This document shows positions 54,333 to 62,511 of a DNA stretch of 64,000 nucleotides, piece after piece. Positions within the stretch are counted from its first letter, which is position 1, and every line of letters starts with the position of its first letter. Source of the DNA: Roseovarius sp. (lineage in GTDB: Bacteria > Pseudomonadota > Alphaproteobacteria > Rhodobacterales > Rhodobacteraceae); NCBI RefSeq assembly GCF_027019125.1, contig NZ_JALUXE010000033.1:1-64000 (forward strand), in the 5' to 3' direction. Below the pieces are notes generated by a model that searched no databases, was not told the DNA's origin, and saw only the letters and a program-made list of their open reading frames with translations. The position numbers and the translations under genes were made by a program.

Positions 54333-54623
54333 ATGGCTTTGCGCCTGCCTCTTCTGATCCTGCTCACCGGCCTTGCGGCGGGCTGCAGCGATCTCCTGCC
54401 TCTCGACCGCACCGTCGACAAGCGCACCCGTGACGCCTCTTATCCCGCTCTGATCCCGACCGAAACCATCCGGGCGCAGGCCACCGCGCCCCGGATCGCA
54501 CCGGACACCGCCGAGACGCTCGACCGGCGCAGTGCGGGGCTGCGCGCGCGCGCCGCGCGCCTCAAGGCCGGTGTGGTCGATCCCGGCACGCAAGAGCGCA
54601 TGCAAAGCGGTGTGAGCGAGTGA
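54333..54623 (+). CDS. Small lipoprotein, 96 aa
   Basis: Lipoprotein signal with lipobox TGLAAGC (Cys18). The remainder is polar and helical (DKRTRDASYPALIPTETIRA, then RSAGLRARAARLKAG), with no recognised domain. It is divergent from the TetR regulator and may be its target. Unknown function, envelope location. Confidence 0.75.
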   Translation: MALRLPLLILLTGLAAGCSDLLPLDRTVDKRTRDASYPALIPTETIRAQATAPRIAPDTAETLDRRSAGLRARAARLKAGVVDPGTQERMQSGVSE

Positions 54624-54719
54624 AAACCACGGCCCTGCCCCTGCAAGCCGCGTTGCAAGGGACCGCCGAACCCGTTACATCGCGGCAAAATCCATAGACA
54701 GCGACAATCGGAGAGCCCC

Positions 54720-56006
54720 ATGAACACACCCCTGCGCCTTGGCATCGCCGGATTGGGCACGGTCGGCACGGGTGTCGTGCGGATCATCCGGCAAAAGGCC
54801 GATCTTCTGGCCGCCCGCGCAGGTCGCCCCGTGGTCATCACCGCCGTTTCGGCGCGCACCCGCGACAAGGATCGCGGTGTCGCGCTCAGCGACTACGCCT
54901 GGGAGGATGATCCCGTTGTCCTCGCCAAACGCAATGATGTGGATGTGTTTGTCGAATTGATGGGCGGGTCGGATGGGCCTGCCAAGGCCGCGACCGAGGC
55001 GGCGATTGCCGCGGGCAAGGATGTCGTCACCGCCAACAAGGCGATGCTCGCGCATCACGGTCAGGCGCTGGCCTTGGCCGCCGAAGCGGCTGGCCGCGTG
55101 ATCCGCTTCGAGGCGGCCGTCGCGGGTGGCATCCCGGTCATCAAGGCGCTGACCGAAGGGCTGGCGGGCAATGACATCACCCGCGTCATGGGCGTGATGA
55201 ACGGCACCTGCAACTATATCCTGACGCGCATGCAATCGGCAGGCCTGCCCTATGCGCAGGTCTTCGAGGAGGCCGCCAAACTTGGCTATCTCGAGGCGGA
55301 CCCGACCCTTGATGTGGGCGGGATCGACGCGGGGCACAAGCTGGCGCTGCTCGCCTCCATCGCCTTTGGCTGCCAGGTCAATTTCGACGGTGTGACCCTC
55401 GAAGGCATCCAGAAAGTCACCATCGAGGATATCCGCCACGCGGCCGACATGGGCTATCGCATCAAGCTCTTGGGCGTGGCGCAGATGACGGGGCGCGGGC
55501 TGGAACAGCGCATGTCTCCCTGCCTTGTGCCCGACACCAGCCCCCTCGGGCAACTGGAAGGTGGCACCAACATGGTCGTGCTCGAGGGCGACAATGTCGA
55601 ACAGATCGTGCTGCGCGGCCCGGGTGCGGGCATGGGCCCCACGGCCAGCGCGGTCATGGGCGACGTGATGGACATCGCGCGCGGCTTCCGCCTGCCGACC
55701 TTTGGCCAACCCGCCGCCAGCCTCAACCGCTGCCAGACCGCGACCAGCGCCACACCGGCCCCCTATTACATGCGCATGTCGCTGATCGACAAACCCGGCG
55801 CCCTCGCCAAGGTCGCGACCATCCTCGGCGAGGCGGGAATTTCCATCGACCGGATGCGCCAGTATCGCCATGACGCCACCACAGCGCCGGTACTGATCGT
55901 GACGCACAAGACCACGCGCGACGCGCTCGACACTGCCCTGACCGGCATCGGACGCCTTGACGTCCTGTCAGGAGAACCGGTGGCCCTGCGCATCGAAACC
56001 GTCTGA
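54720..56006 (+). CDS. hom: Homoserine dehydrogenase, 428 aa
   Basis: N-terminal NAD(P) domain LGIAGLGTVGTGVVRI, catalytic domain with NGTCNYILTRMQ and GGIDAGHKLALLASI (the catalytic Asp and Lys), and a C-terminal ACT domain from about residue 350 (SLIDKPGALAKVATILGEAG). It converts aspartate semialdehyde to homoserine for threonine and methionine. The ACT domain indicates feedback regulation. It is followed by glpX and recJ. Confidence 0.94.
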   Translation: MNTPLRLGIAGLGTVGTGVVRIIRQKADLLAARAGRPVVITAVSARTRDKDRGVALSDYAWEDDPVVLAKRNDVDVFVELMGGSDGPAKAATEAAIAAGKDVVTANKAMLAHHGQALALAAEAAGRVIRFEAAVAGGIPVIKALTEGLAGNDITRVMGVMNGTCNYILTRMQSAGLPYAQVFEEAAKLGYLEADPTLDVGGIDAGHKLALLASIAFGCQVNFDGVTLEGIQKVTIEDIRHAADMGYRIKLLGVAQMTGRGLEQRMSPCLVPDTSPLGQLEGGTNMVVLEGDNVEQIVLRGPGAGMGPTASAVMGDVMDIARGFRLPTFGQPAASLNRCQTATSATPAPYYMRMSLIDKPGALAKVATILGEAGISIDRMRQYRHDATTAPVLIVTHKTTRDALDTALTGIGRLDVLSGEPVALRIETV

Positions 56007-56085
56007 CGCGGCCCCGCCCGCCGGACTTGTGCGCCAGAGCGCGCGGCGCTAATGCTGATTTGACCCGATTTACAAGGACCATCCC

Positions 56086-57051
56086 ATGACCTCTGATACC
56101 GCCTTCAACGATCGCATGCTCTCGCTCGGCCTCGCGCGCGTGGCCGAACAGGCCGCCTTGGCCTGTGCTGACCTGATCGGGCGCGGCGATGAAAAGGCCG
56201 CCGATCAGGCCGCCGTGAACGCCATGCGCGAGCAGCTCAACATTCTGGCCATCAAGGGGGTCGTGGTGATCGGCGAGGGCGAGCGGGACGAGGCGCCGAT
56301 GCTCTTCATCGGCGAAGAGGTGGGCACCGGCGGCGGCCCCGGCGTCGATATCGCACTTGATCCGCTCGAAGGCACGACCCTGACCGCCAAGGCCATGCCC
56401 AATGCCCTGACCGTGATCGCCATGGCCCCGCGCGGCACGCTGTTGCACGCTCCCGACACCTATATGGACAAGCTGGCCATCGGGCCGGGCTACCCTGAGA
56501 ATGTCGTCTCTCTCGCCATGAGCCCGCGTGAGAGGGTCGAGGCGCTGGCGGCCGCGCGTGGCTGCCGCCCGTCCGAGATCACCGTCTGCGTGCTGGAGCG
56601 CCCGCGCCATCAGGAAATGATCGAGGAACTGCGCAGCACGGGGGCCGCCGTGTTCCTCATCCCCGACGGCGATGTGGCCGGCGTCATCCATTGCGCCGAG
56701 GCCGACCGCACCGGCATCGACATGTACATGGGCACGGGCGGCGCACCCGAGGGCGTGCTGGCGGCCTCTGCGCTCAAATGCATGGGCGGGCAGATGTGGG
56801 GCCGCCTCGTGTTCCGCAACGAGGATGAACGCGCCCGCGCCGCCAAGGCCGGGATCACCGATTTCGACCGCATCTATGCGCGCGACGAGATGGTGACATC
56901 GGATGTGATCTTTGCCGCCACCGGCGTCACCGACGGCTCGATCCTCTCGGGCGTCAAACGCCGCCCCGGCTATGTCGAGACCGAGACCCTGCTGATGCGT
57001 TCGCGCACCGGCTCGGTGCGGCGGATGATCTATCGCAGCAAGCGGGACTGA
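56086..57051 (+). CDS. glpX: Class II fructose-1,6-bisphosphatase (GlpX), 321 aa
   Basis: The lithium-sensitive phosphatase signature ALDPLEGTTL (Asp metal ligands) and GEGERDEAPML and GTGGAPEGVLAASALKCMGG are GlpX signatures. It dephosphorylates fructose 1,6-bisphosphate in gluconeogenesis. Length is typical. It is 79 bases after hom, an arrangement conserved in Rhodobacteraceae. A GC-rich repeat lies after it. Confidence 0.94.
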   Translation: MTSDTAFNDRMLSLGLARVAEQAALACADLIGRGDEKAADQAAVNAMREQLNILAIKGVVVIGEGERDEAPMLFIGEEVGTGGGPGVDIALDPLEGTTLTAKAMPNALTVIAMAPRGTLLHAPDTYMDKLAIGPGYPENVVSLAMSPRERVEALAAARGCRPSEITVCVLERPRHQEMIEELRSTGAAVFLIPDGDVAGVIHCAEADRTGIDMYMGTGGAPEGVLAASALKCMGGQMWGRLVFRNEDERARAAKAGITDFDRIYARDEMVTSDVIFAATGVTDGSILSGVKRRPGYVETETLLMRSRTGSVRRMIYRSKRD

Positions 57052-57059
57052 GCACGGCA

Positions 57060-57130
57060 CGGGGGTGGGGGCGCTGCCCCCGTCCCGGGCCTGACCCGGG
57101 ACTCCCCCGAGGTATTTCTCGCCAGATGAA
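57060..57130 (+). repeat. Dispersed GC-rich intergenic repeat, copy 1
   Basis: This segment (GGGGGCGCTGCCCCCGTCCC near 57067-57086, then GACTCCCCCGAGGTATTTCT near 57110-57119) is repeated in inverted orientation at 60241-60305, with few mismatches over about 60 bases. It contains internal dyads (GGGGGC/GCCCCC and CCCGGG/CCCGGG) and can form strong hairpins. It resembles widespread Rhodobacterales intergenic palindromic elements, and may act as a terminator at gene ends. Confidence 0.75.
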
Positions 57131-57145
57131 TGAGAGGAGGCGCGC

Positions 57146-58894
57146 ATGGGACCGGCCTTTCTCGGAGTGGAACACTCGCTCTCGGGGCGACGCTGGATCG
57201 GTCCGGGGGCCGAAGCCGATCGCTTGGCCGAAGCGATGGCGCAGGCCACCGCCCTGCCCCGACCGCTCTGTCAGACGCTGGTCCGGCTGGGTGTGACAGA
57301 GGATGCCGCCGAGGCCTATCTCGCCCCCACCCTGCGCGATCTGCTGCCCGATCCGCGCAGCCTGCGCGACATGCAAGAGGCTGCGGCGCGGTTTCTGCGG
57401 GCGGTGCGGACCTCGGAGCGCATCGCCATCTTCGCCGATTACGATGTGGATGGCGGCACCTCTGCCGCGCTGCTGATCGACTGGCTGCGCCAGATGCAGG
57501 CCCCCGCGCCCACGCTCTATATCCCGGACCGGATCGACGAGGGCTATGGCCCCAACGTGCCCGCCATGTCCGATCTGGCCGCGCGCAACGATCTCATTGT
57601 CTGCGTCGATTGCGGCACCCTCAGCCATGAGGCGATTGCCGCCGCCAAGGGCGCGGATGTGGTGGTGCTCGATCACCACCTGGGCGGCGAGACGCTGCCG
57701 CCTGCCCTCGCCGTCGTCAATCCCAACCGGCAGGACGAGAGCGGCGATCTGGCCCATCTCTGCGCCGCCGGGGTGGTCTTTCTCATGCTGGTCGAGGCCG
57801 GGCGGCAATTGCGCGCGGCGGGCACGCAGGGGCCGGACCTGATGGCGATGCTCGATCTGGTGGCCCTGGCCACCGTCGCCGACGTGGCGCCTCTGATCGG
57901 CGTCAACCGCGCCTTCGTGCGCCAGGGCCTGCGCGTCATGGCCGCGCGCGCGCGCCCCGGTCTGGTGGCGCTGTCAGACGTGGCGCGTATGGACAGCGCG
58001 CCCAATGCCTATCACCTGGGCTTTCTTCTGGGGCCGCGCGTCAATGCCGGGGGCCGCATCGGCAAGGCGGACCTGGGCGCGCGCCTCTTGGCCTGTGATA
58101 ACCCCGCCGAGGCCCGCGCCATGGCGGAACGCCTCGACCAGCTCAATTCCGAACGGCGCGAGGTCGAGACGCAGGTGCGCGATGCCGCCCTCGCCCAGGC
58201 TGAGGCGCGCGGCCTTGAGGCCCCTCTTGTCTGGGCGGCGGGCGAGGGGTGGCATCCCGGTGTCATGGGCATCGTCGCCAGCCGCCTCAAGGAACGCGCC
58301 AACCGCCCCGCCATCGTGATTGGGCTGGACGGCGACGAGGGCAAAGGCTCGGGCCGCTCGGTCTCGGGCGTCGATCTCGGGGCCGCCATTCAGCGACTGG
58401 CCAGCGAGGGGCTCTTGATCAAGGGCGGCGGACACAAGATGGCAGCGGGTCTCACCGTGGCGCGGGATCACCTCGAGGCTGCCATGGCGCGGCTCTCAGA
58501 GTTGCTCGCCAAACAGGGCGCGGGCGCGGGCGGCCCCGCCGATCTGCGGCTGGACGGTCTCCTGATGCCCGGTGCGGCAACGGTCGACCTGGTCGAGCGG
58601 ATCGAGGCCGCCGGCCCCTTTGGCGCAGGCGCGCCCGGCCCCCGCTATGTCTTTCCCGATTGCCAGATCACCTTTGCCAAGGCGCTGAGCGGCGCGCATC
58701 TCAAGCTGCGCTTTGGCGATGGCATGGGCGCCAGTCTCGATGCCATCGCCTTTGGCGCGCTCGACGGGCCGCTGGGGCCCGCGTTACTGGCGCATGGCGG
58801 CGCGCGATTCCACCTTGCCGGACGGCTCGACATCAACAGTTGGGGCGGCAGACAGAGCGTGCAATTGCGCCTCGAAGACGCCGCTCCGGCCTGA
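57146..58894 (+). CDS. recJ: Single-stranded-DNA-specific exonuclease RecJ, 582 aa
   Basis: DHH-family nuclease: DYDVDGGTSAALL (two metal Asp), CVDCGTLSHEA, and the DHHL motif in VVVLDHHLGGE. The DHHA1 region contains GRIGKADLGARLL and the late SGRSVSGVDLG and KGGGHKMAAG. A RecJ OB-fold C-terminal domain follows (YVFPDCQITFAKALSG). 5'-to-3' exonuclease used in recombination and mismatch repair. GAGAGGAGG precedes the ATG at 57146. Confidence 0.94.
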   Translation: MGPAFLGVEHSLSGRRWIGPGAEADRLAEAMAQATALPRPLCQTLVRLGVTEDAAEAYLAPTLRDLLPDPRSLRDMQEAAARFLRAVRTSERIAIFADYDVDGGTSAALLIDWLRQMQAPAPTLYIPDRIDEGYGPNVPAMSDLAARNDLIVCVDCGTLSHEAIAAAKGADVVVLDHHLGGETLPPALAVVNPNRQDESGDLAHLCAAGVVFLMLVEAGRQLRAAGTQGPDLMAMLDLVALATVADVAPLIGVNRAFVRQGLRVMAARARPGLVALSDVARMDSAPNAYHLGFLLGPRVNAGGRIGKADLGARLLACDNPAEARAMAERLDQLNSERREVETQVRDAALAQAEARGLEAPLVWAAGEGWHPGVMGIVASRLKERANRPAIVIGLDGDEGKGSGRSVSGVDLGAAIQRLASEGLLIKGGGHKMAAGLTVARDHLEAAMARLSELLAKQGAGAGGPADLRLDGLLMPGAATVDLVERIEAAGPFGAGAPGPRYVFPDCQITFAKALSGAHLKLRFGDGMGASLDAIAFGALDGPLGPALLAHGGARFHLAGRLDINSWGGRQSVQLRLEDAAPA

Positions 58895-58971
58895 AAATCC
58901 CCCTGTTCGACAGGCCCGCGCCCCGGAGCGTAAATTTCTGATTGCGGCGTGAAGTTTTTGCAAAATCCCTC

Positions 58972-59000
58972 TTGCGCCCCCCGCCGCTTTTGCCTAGTTA
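58972..59000 (+). promoter_or_regulatory. Likely promoter of tRNA-Glu
   Basis: TTGCGC (58972-58977), 17-base spacer, TAGTTA (58995-59000): a reasonable sigma-70-type pair about 19 bases before the mature tRNA 5' end. The -35 and -10 are both one to two bases from consensus. Confidence 0.45.
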
Positions 59001-59018
59001 CGCGTCACGCCAAGGCAT

Positions 59019-59093
59019 GGCCCGTTCGTCTATCGGTTAGGACGTCAGGTTTTCAACCTGAAAAGAGGGGTTCGACTCCCCTACGGGCTGCCA
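59019..59093 (+). tRNA. tRNA-Glu (anticodon UUC)
   Basis: A complete cloverleaf: acceptor GGCCCGT with ACGGGCT, D arm with TATCGGTTAGGA, anticodon stem TCAGG/CCTGA around loop TTTTCAA (anticodon TTC), T arm AGGGG/CCCCT with loop TTCGACT, and encoded CCA at 59091-59093. Seventy-five bases including CCA. The next gene is a fragment of dnaE2, which makes this a possible integration or rearrangement site. Confidence 0.97.
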
Positions 59094-59301
59094 CTTTTCC
59101 ACATCATCGAATTCTGCTCTTGTCGCCGTCGGCATCGTCGGGTCACGTTGTGATCGTGTGCCAGAAAGCACGCGCTTCGCAGATCGGAACGCCGCATCAC
59201 CGCGTATCACCGTGATCCGACCACGTCGCGATCTTGCACAAGGCCCTCGGGATTGGATAGCTCTTGCTCAAGACCGCACGGACCAGAAAGCCCCGATCAC
59301 G

Positions 59302-59664
59302 ATGCCACCTGCCGGCCCCCCCTCAGCCCTGATCGCTGCCGCCCTCCCCGAGGTGGCGCCGGGGCGGCGCGTGACCGTGGCAGGGCTGGTGCTGGTGCGC
59401 CAGCGTCCCGGCACCGCGCGCGGCGTGGTCTTTGTCACGCTCGAGGACGAGACCGGCACCGTCAATGTCGTGATCTGGCGCAAGGTGTTCGACCGCTTTC
59501 GCCGCGCGGTCATCGCCGGGCGAATGCTGCGGGTCACTGGCCGGGTCGAGCGGCAATCGGGTGTGACCCATGTCGTCGCCGAAGAGATCGAGGACATCTC
59601 GCCCCTGCTTGACCTTCTGGCCGATCCCGAAACCCCGCTTTCCCCACCGGATCAAACAGGCTAG
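59302..59664 (+). pseudogene. C-terminal OB-fold fragment of an error-prone DNA polymerase DnaE2/ImuC, 120 aa
   Basis: RRVTVAGLVLVRQRPGTARG, then VVFVTLEDETGTVNVVIWRK, then FDRFRRAVIAGRMLRVTGRV is the OB-fold near the C-terminus of DnaE2 (usual length above 1000 residues), including the late THVVAEEIEDISPLL. Nothing before 59302 encodes the polymerase or PHP domains; the stretch back to the tRNA has no recognisable product. It could also be a short stand-alone nucleic-acid-binding protein, but the close match to DnaE2 argues for a deletion relic. Confidence 0.7.
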
Positions 59665-59699
59665 GCTCTGCCCGTTCCTCTCTCGCGAGACGCCTGCCC

Positions 59700-60209
59700 A
59701 TGATGCCTTTCCGCCTGTCCTGTCTCGCGCTCGCGCTCGCCCTTGCCGCCTGCCAGCCCGCGCCACCCGGCCCGGATCGCCCAAACCTCGGGGCCGAGGC
59801 CCCGCCCGGTGCCGCGCCCGGCACCTGCTGGGGAAAGAAGGACACCCCGGCCGTGATCGAAACCGTGACCGAGCAGGTGCAGCTTTCGCCGGCTGAAACC
59901 GATGCCACGGGACGCGTTCTGCGCCCCGCCACCTATGCCACCGTGACCCGTCAGGCCATTCTGCGGGAACGTGTCACGACCTGGTACGAAACACCCTGCC
60001 CCGATGTGCAGACGCCCGAATTCATCGCCTCGGTGCAACGCGCGCTCGCGGCACGCGGGCTCTATACGGGCCAGATCACGGCCCGGTTCGATGCCCGCAC
60101 CCGCGCCGCCATCGCCCGCTATCAGGCCCCGCTTGGTCTGGACAGCGACACGCTCTCGCTCGACAGCGCCCGTCGCCTGGGGCTGGTGGCCACGCCGATC
60201 CCCGACTGA
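59700..60209 (+). CDS. Lipoprotein with C-terminal peptidoglycan-binding domain, 169 aa
   Basis: Signal with lipobox LALAAC (Cys18), a proline-rich linker, then a globular domain with a conserved-looking CWGKKDTPAVIETVTEQVQL region. Residues 105-165 resemble a PG_binding_1 repeat (PEFIASVQRALAARGLYTGQ, then FDARTRAAIARYQ). It probably tethers an envelope function to peptidoglycan. Both MM and the second M are possible starts. Confidence 0.85.
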   Translation: MMPFRLSCLALALALAACQPAPPGPDRPNLGAEAPPGAAPGTCWGKKDTPAVIETVTEQVQLSPAETDATGRVLRPATYATVTRQAILRERVTTWYETPCPDVQTPEFIASVQRALAARGLYTGQITARFDARTRAAIARYQAPLGLDSDTLSLDSARRLGLVATPIPD

Positions 60210-60240
60210 CGCGGTCGCCCTCTTCAACCCTGCCTCCGGC

Positions 60241-60305
60241 TTCGCCTGGCCAGAAATACCTCGGGGGAGTCCCGGATCAATCCGGGACGGGGGCAGCGCC
60301 CCCAG
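60241..60305 (-). repeat. Dispersed GC-rich intergenic repeat, copy 2 (inverted relative to copy 1)
   Basis: The reverse complement of this segment aligns with 57064-57125 with only a few mismatches, the variable part being GGATTGATCC against GGGCCTGACC. It lies between convergent lipoprotein and mrp genes, where a bidirectional transcription terminator would be useful. Confidence 0.75.
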
Positions 60306-60308
60306 CCC

Positions 60309-61364
60309 TCAGCCCTGCCCCTGATCGACCAGCCGCTGTGCCAGCGCCAGATAGGCCCGCGCCGCCGCGCTATCGCCCGCCGCCACGGGACGGCCCGCGT
60401 CCCCCGCCAGCCGGGTTTCCAGATCAATCGGCAAGGCCGCCAGAAGCGGCAGACCCAAGCCCTCGGCCTCGTGCCGGACCCCGCCATGACCAAAGACATG
60501 GGCCTCATGGCCACAGGCGGGACAGGAAAAGAACGACATGTTCTCGATCATGCCCAGGATCGGCACCTGCAGCGTGCGGAACATGTCCATCGCCTTGCGC
60601 GCATCAAGAAGGGCCACATCCTGCGGCGTCGAGACGATGATCGCCCCATCGGGCCGCGCGCGTTGGCTGAGCGTCAGTTGCACATCGCCCGTGCCCGGCG
60701 GCAGATCGACAATGAGCGCGTCAAGATCGCCCCAATCGACCTGCGCCAGCATCTGCTGCAACGCCCCCATCAGCATCGGCCCCCGCCAGATCACCGCCTT
60801 GGCCGGATCGAGCATCAGCCCGATCGACATGACCTTGACGCCATGCGCCTCAAGCGGGGTGATCCGCGTGCCATCCGGGCTTGCCGGGCGCGCGCTCAGC
60901 CCCATCATCCGCGGCTGGCTCGGCCCGTGGATATCCGCGTCGAGCAATCCCACGCACCGCCCCTGACGCGCCAGCGCCACCGCCAGATTGGCCGCGACGG
61001 TGGATTTGCCCACACCGCCCTTGCCGCTGGCCACCGCCAGCAGCGCACCGATGCCCTCTGGCCTGATCGAGGCGTTGCCCCCCTTGGGATGCTGCCCCAG
61101 CTTGAACACAGGCGGGGCCGCCTGCGCCGTGAGCACCACCCGAGCCCGGACGATCCCCGGCAGGCTCAGCGCCGCGCGTTCGGCGGCGGCACGCAACGGC
61201 TCCATCATCCGCGCCATCTCCGGGCTTGGAGCCTCGATGACAAAGCGCACCTCGCCCGCCTCGACTTCGAGCGCGCGCACCATATCCCGTGACATCAGAT
61301 CGCCCCCGTCGGGCAGTTCGAGGTGCCGCAACCGCGCTTCAAGTTCGCTGCGAAAATCGCTCAT
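60309..61364 (-). CDS. Iron-sulfur cluster carrier protein, Mrp/NBP35 family (ApbC), 351 aa
   Basis: The N-terminal MIP18-like domain is residues 1-100, followed by a P-loop ATPase: SGKGGVGKSTVAANLA (with the deviant Walker A KGGVGKS), DADIHGPSQPRMM and the C-terminal cluster-binding CPACGHEAHVFG (CxxC). It assembles and delivers Fe-S clusters. The start at 61364 follows AAAGGACC. Length is typical. Confidence 0.93.
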   Translation of the reverse strand: MSDFRSELEARLRHLELPDGGDLMSRDMVRALEVEAGEVRFVIEAPSPEMARMMEPLRAAAERAALSLPGIVRARVVLTAQAAPPVFKLGQHPKGGNASIRPEGIGALLAVASGKGGVGKSTVAANLAVALARQGRCVGLLDADIHGPSQPRMMGLSARPASPDGTRITPLEAHGVKVMSIGLMLDPAKAVIWRGPMLMGALQQMLAQVDWGDLDALIVDLPPGTGDVQLTLSQRARPDGAIIVSTPQDVALLDARKAMDMFRTLQVPILGMIENMSFFSCPACGHEAHVFGHGGVRHEAEGLGLPLLAALPIDLETRLAGDAGRPVAAGDSAAARAYLALAQRLVDQGQG

Positions 61365-61614
61365 TTTCGGTCCTTTGGTCTTGGGTTGCTCTTTCGCCCG
61401 CCCCACAACCGGGACGGCACATCTTCACATAACGCCTAAAAAATGCCGCATTTGCTTAACCTTAGGTCACTTTCGGCTTATGCAATTGCTGCATAGCAGC
61501 ATTGCTCATGCGGGGTATTGTGCAGGCGCAGCAAAGGCGTATCTTAGTCTCAACAAAGGGCGAAACGAACTTCGCCGAACTTGAACACGATCAAATCCGC
61601 AAGGACCCGAAAAA

Positions 61615-61839
61615 ATGCCGACGACGTTTTACACCAGACGCTCTGCCGCCGCCGTTCTTGGCGAAGACCTGAGCGCGGCTGTTTATGCTGCCATGCAGCG
61701 TATCGTGGATTATCGCACCTATCGCCGCACGGTCAATGAGTTGTCGCAGCTCAGCGCGCATGACCTCGCCGATCTGGGCCTGCACCGCAGCGAAATTCGC
61801 CGCGTTGCGCATGAAACAGTTTACGGCCACCGGTCGTAA
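61615..61839 (+). CDS. DUF1127 protein, CcaF1-like, 74 aa
   Basis: The C-terminal 45 residues carry the DUF1127 core (RRTVNELSQLSAHDLADLGL, then HRSEIRRVA), a small basic helical module that binds RNA in characterised members. In Rhodobacter sphaeroides a DUF1127 gene, ccaF1, is followed by the CcsR sRNAs and expressed under stress from RpoH promoters. The same order is seen here, so a stress-linked RNA-binding role is likely. The promoter region (61440-61610) is AT-rich with several short repeats around TTGCTGCATAGCAGCATTG. Confidence 0.85.
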   Translation: MPTTFYTRRSAAAVLGEDLSAAVYAAMQRIVDYRTYRRTVNELSQLSAHDLADLGLHRSEIRRVAHETVYGHRS

Positions 61840-61847
61840 TAAAGGAT

Positions 61848-61920
61848 CAGATACCCCCCTCCTCCTCCCTGGGGTATCTGTTACGGTCACGGGCATCTTT
61901 CCTCCTCCCTGATGCTCGGG
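61848..61920 (+). ncRNA. CcsR-like sRNA, copy A, two CCUCCUCCC-loop hairpins
   Basis: Hairpin 1: CAGATACCCC (61848-61857) with GGGGTATCTG (61871-61880), loop containing CCTCCTCCC (61861-61869). Hairpin 2: GGGCATC (61891-61897) with GATGCTC (61911-61917), loop CCTCCTCCC (61901-61909). These are the hallmark features of CcsR (Cuckoo) sRNAs of Rhodobacteraceae, which lie directly behind a DUF1127 gene and are processed from its transcript. The exposed CCUCCUCCC can pair with Shine-Dalgarno-like GGAGG sequences. Confidence 0.82.
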
Positions 61921-61962
61921 GCCGTCAAATTGGGACTGAACAGGTCCTTATGTTTTGCGGAT

Positions 61963-62040
61963 GGCCCTCTCCTCCTCCCTGGGCCGGACGTATAGGAAAC
62001 GGCGGCACCCCTCCTCCTCCCTGGTGCCGCCGTTTTTTAT
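61963..62040 (+). ncRNA. CcsR-like sRNA, copy B, two CCUCCUCCC-loop hairpins ending in a terminator
   Basis: Hairpin 3: GGCCC (61963-61967) with GGGCC (61981-61985), loop CCTCCTCCC at 61971-61979. Hairpin 4: ACGGCGGCACC (61999-62009) with GGTGCCGCCGT (62023-62033), loop with CCTCCTCCC at 62013-62021, followed by TTTTTT (62033-62038), so it is also the rho-independent terminator of the array. Two sRNAs are seen here, where four are described in R. sphaeroides. Confidence 0.82.
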
Positions 62041-62123
62041 TGCGCGCAGGCAAAGCAGAGATTTTCAGTGACATGACCGAACGGCTGGTGCCTCCGGTCG
62101 CCATTGGCCACGCGGCCCTGCCC

Positions 62124-62393
62124 TCAATGCAGAATCCGCGCCCGTCCACGCCGCACCGGCTTGACCTGAAAGGCCCGGCAGGCCTCTTGCAGGACCCCGA
62201 CAAAGGCCCGCGCCGCGTCGCTCTCGGCGGTCTGGGCCTCCGGACTTTCCAGCGCGGCCCTGACAAGCTGTGACGTGACCGGCCCATCGACCGCGCAGGC
62301 CCATTGCAGGAAACCCAACCGCGCGGCCTGCATCGCCTGTGACCCGGTCGCCGGGCTGCTCTCAAGCCCATCCATGATTCGTAGAAAACTCAT
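62124..62393 (-). CDS. Uncharacterised protein downstream of a cobalamin riboswitch, 89 aa
   Basis: The ATG at 62393 is preceded by GGGGAGAAAAG. The product (MSFLRIMDGLESSPATGSQA, then MQAARLGFLQWACAVDGPV) is soluble, helical, with one cysteine and a basic tail (QVKPVRRGRARILH). No signal, membrane segment or known motif is seen. The gene is about 120 bases downstream of a cobalamin riboswitch on the same strand, so its expression should respond to vitamin B12. Function unknown; the neighbourhood contains no cobalamin enzyme. Confidence 0.7.
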   Translation of the reverse strand: MSFLRIMDGLESSPATGSQAMQAARLGFLQWACAVDGPVTSQLVRAALESPEAQTAESDAARAFVGVLQEACRAFQVKPVRRGRARILH

Positions 62394-62511
62394 CTTGCTT
62401 TTCTCCCCGACCGCACCCCGGGTCGGATGGGGCGAGAGCGGCAAGGGTCATGGCACGTCAGAGCATCGGCCTGGCGTGCACACGCCCGCACCGCACCCCG
62501 CGATTCGACGT

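Noticed and set aside
54641..54662. Imperfect hairpin (CCCTGCAA...TTGCAAGGG) before hom as a regulatory leader
   Set aside because: The stem is interrupted and no riboswitch or attenuator features accompany it.
61848..62040. Regularly repeated CCTCCTCCCT motif as a CRISPR-like array
   Set aside because: Repeats are only nine bases, lie in hairpin loops and have irregular spacing; they fit the CcsR sRNAs.
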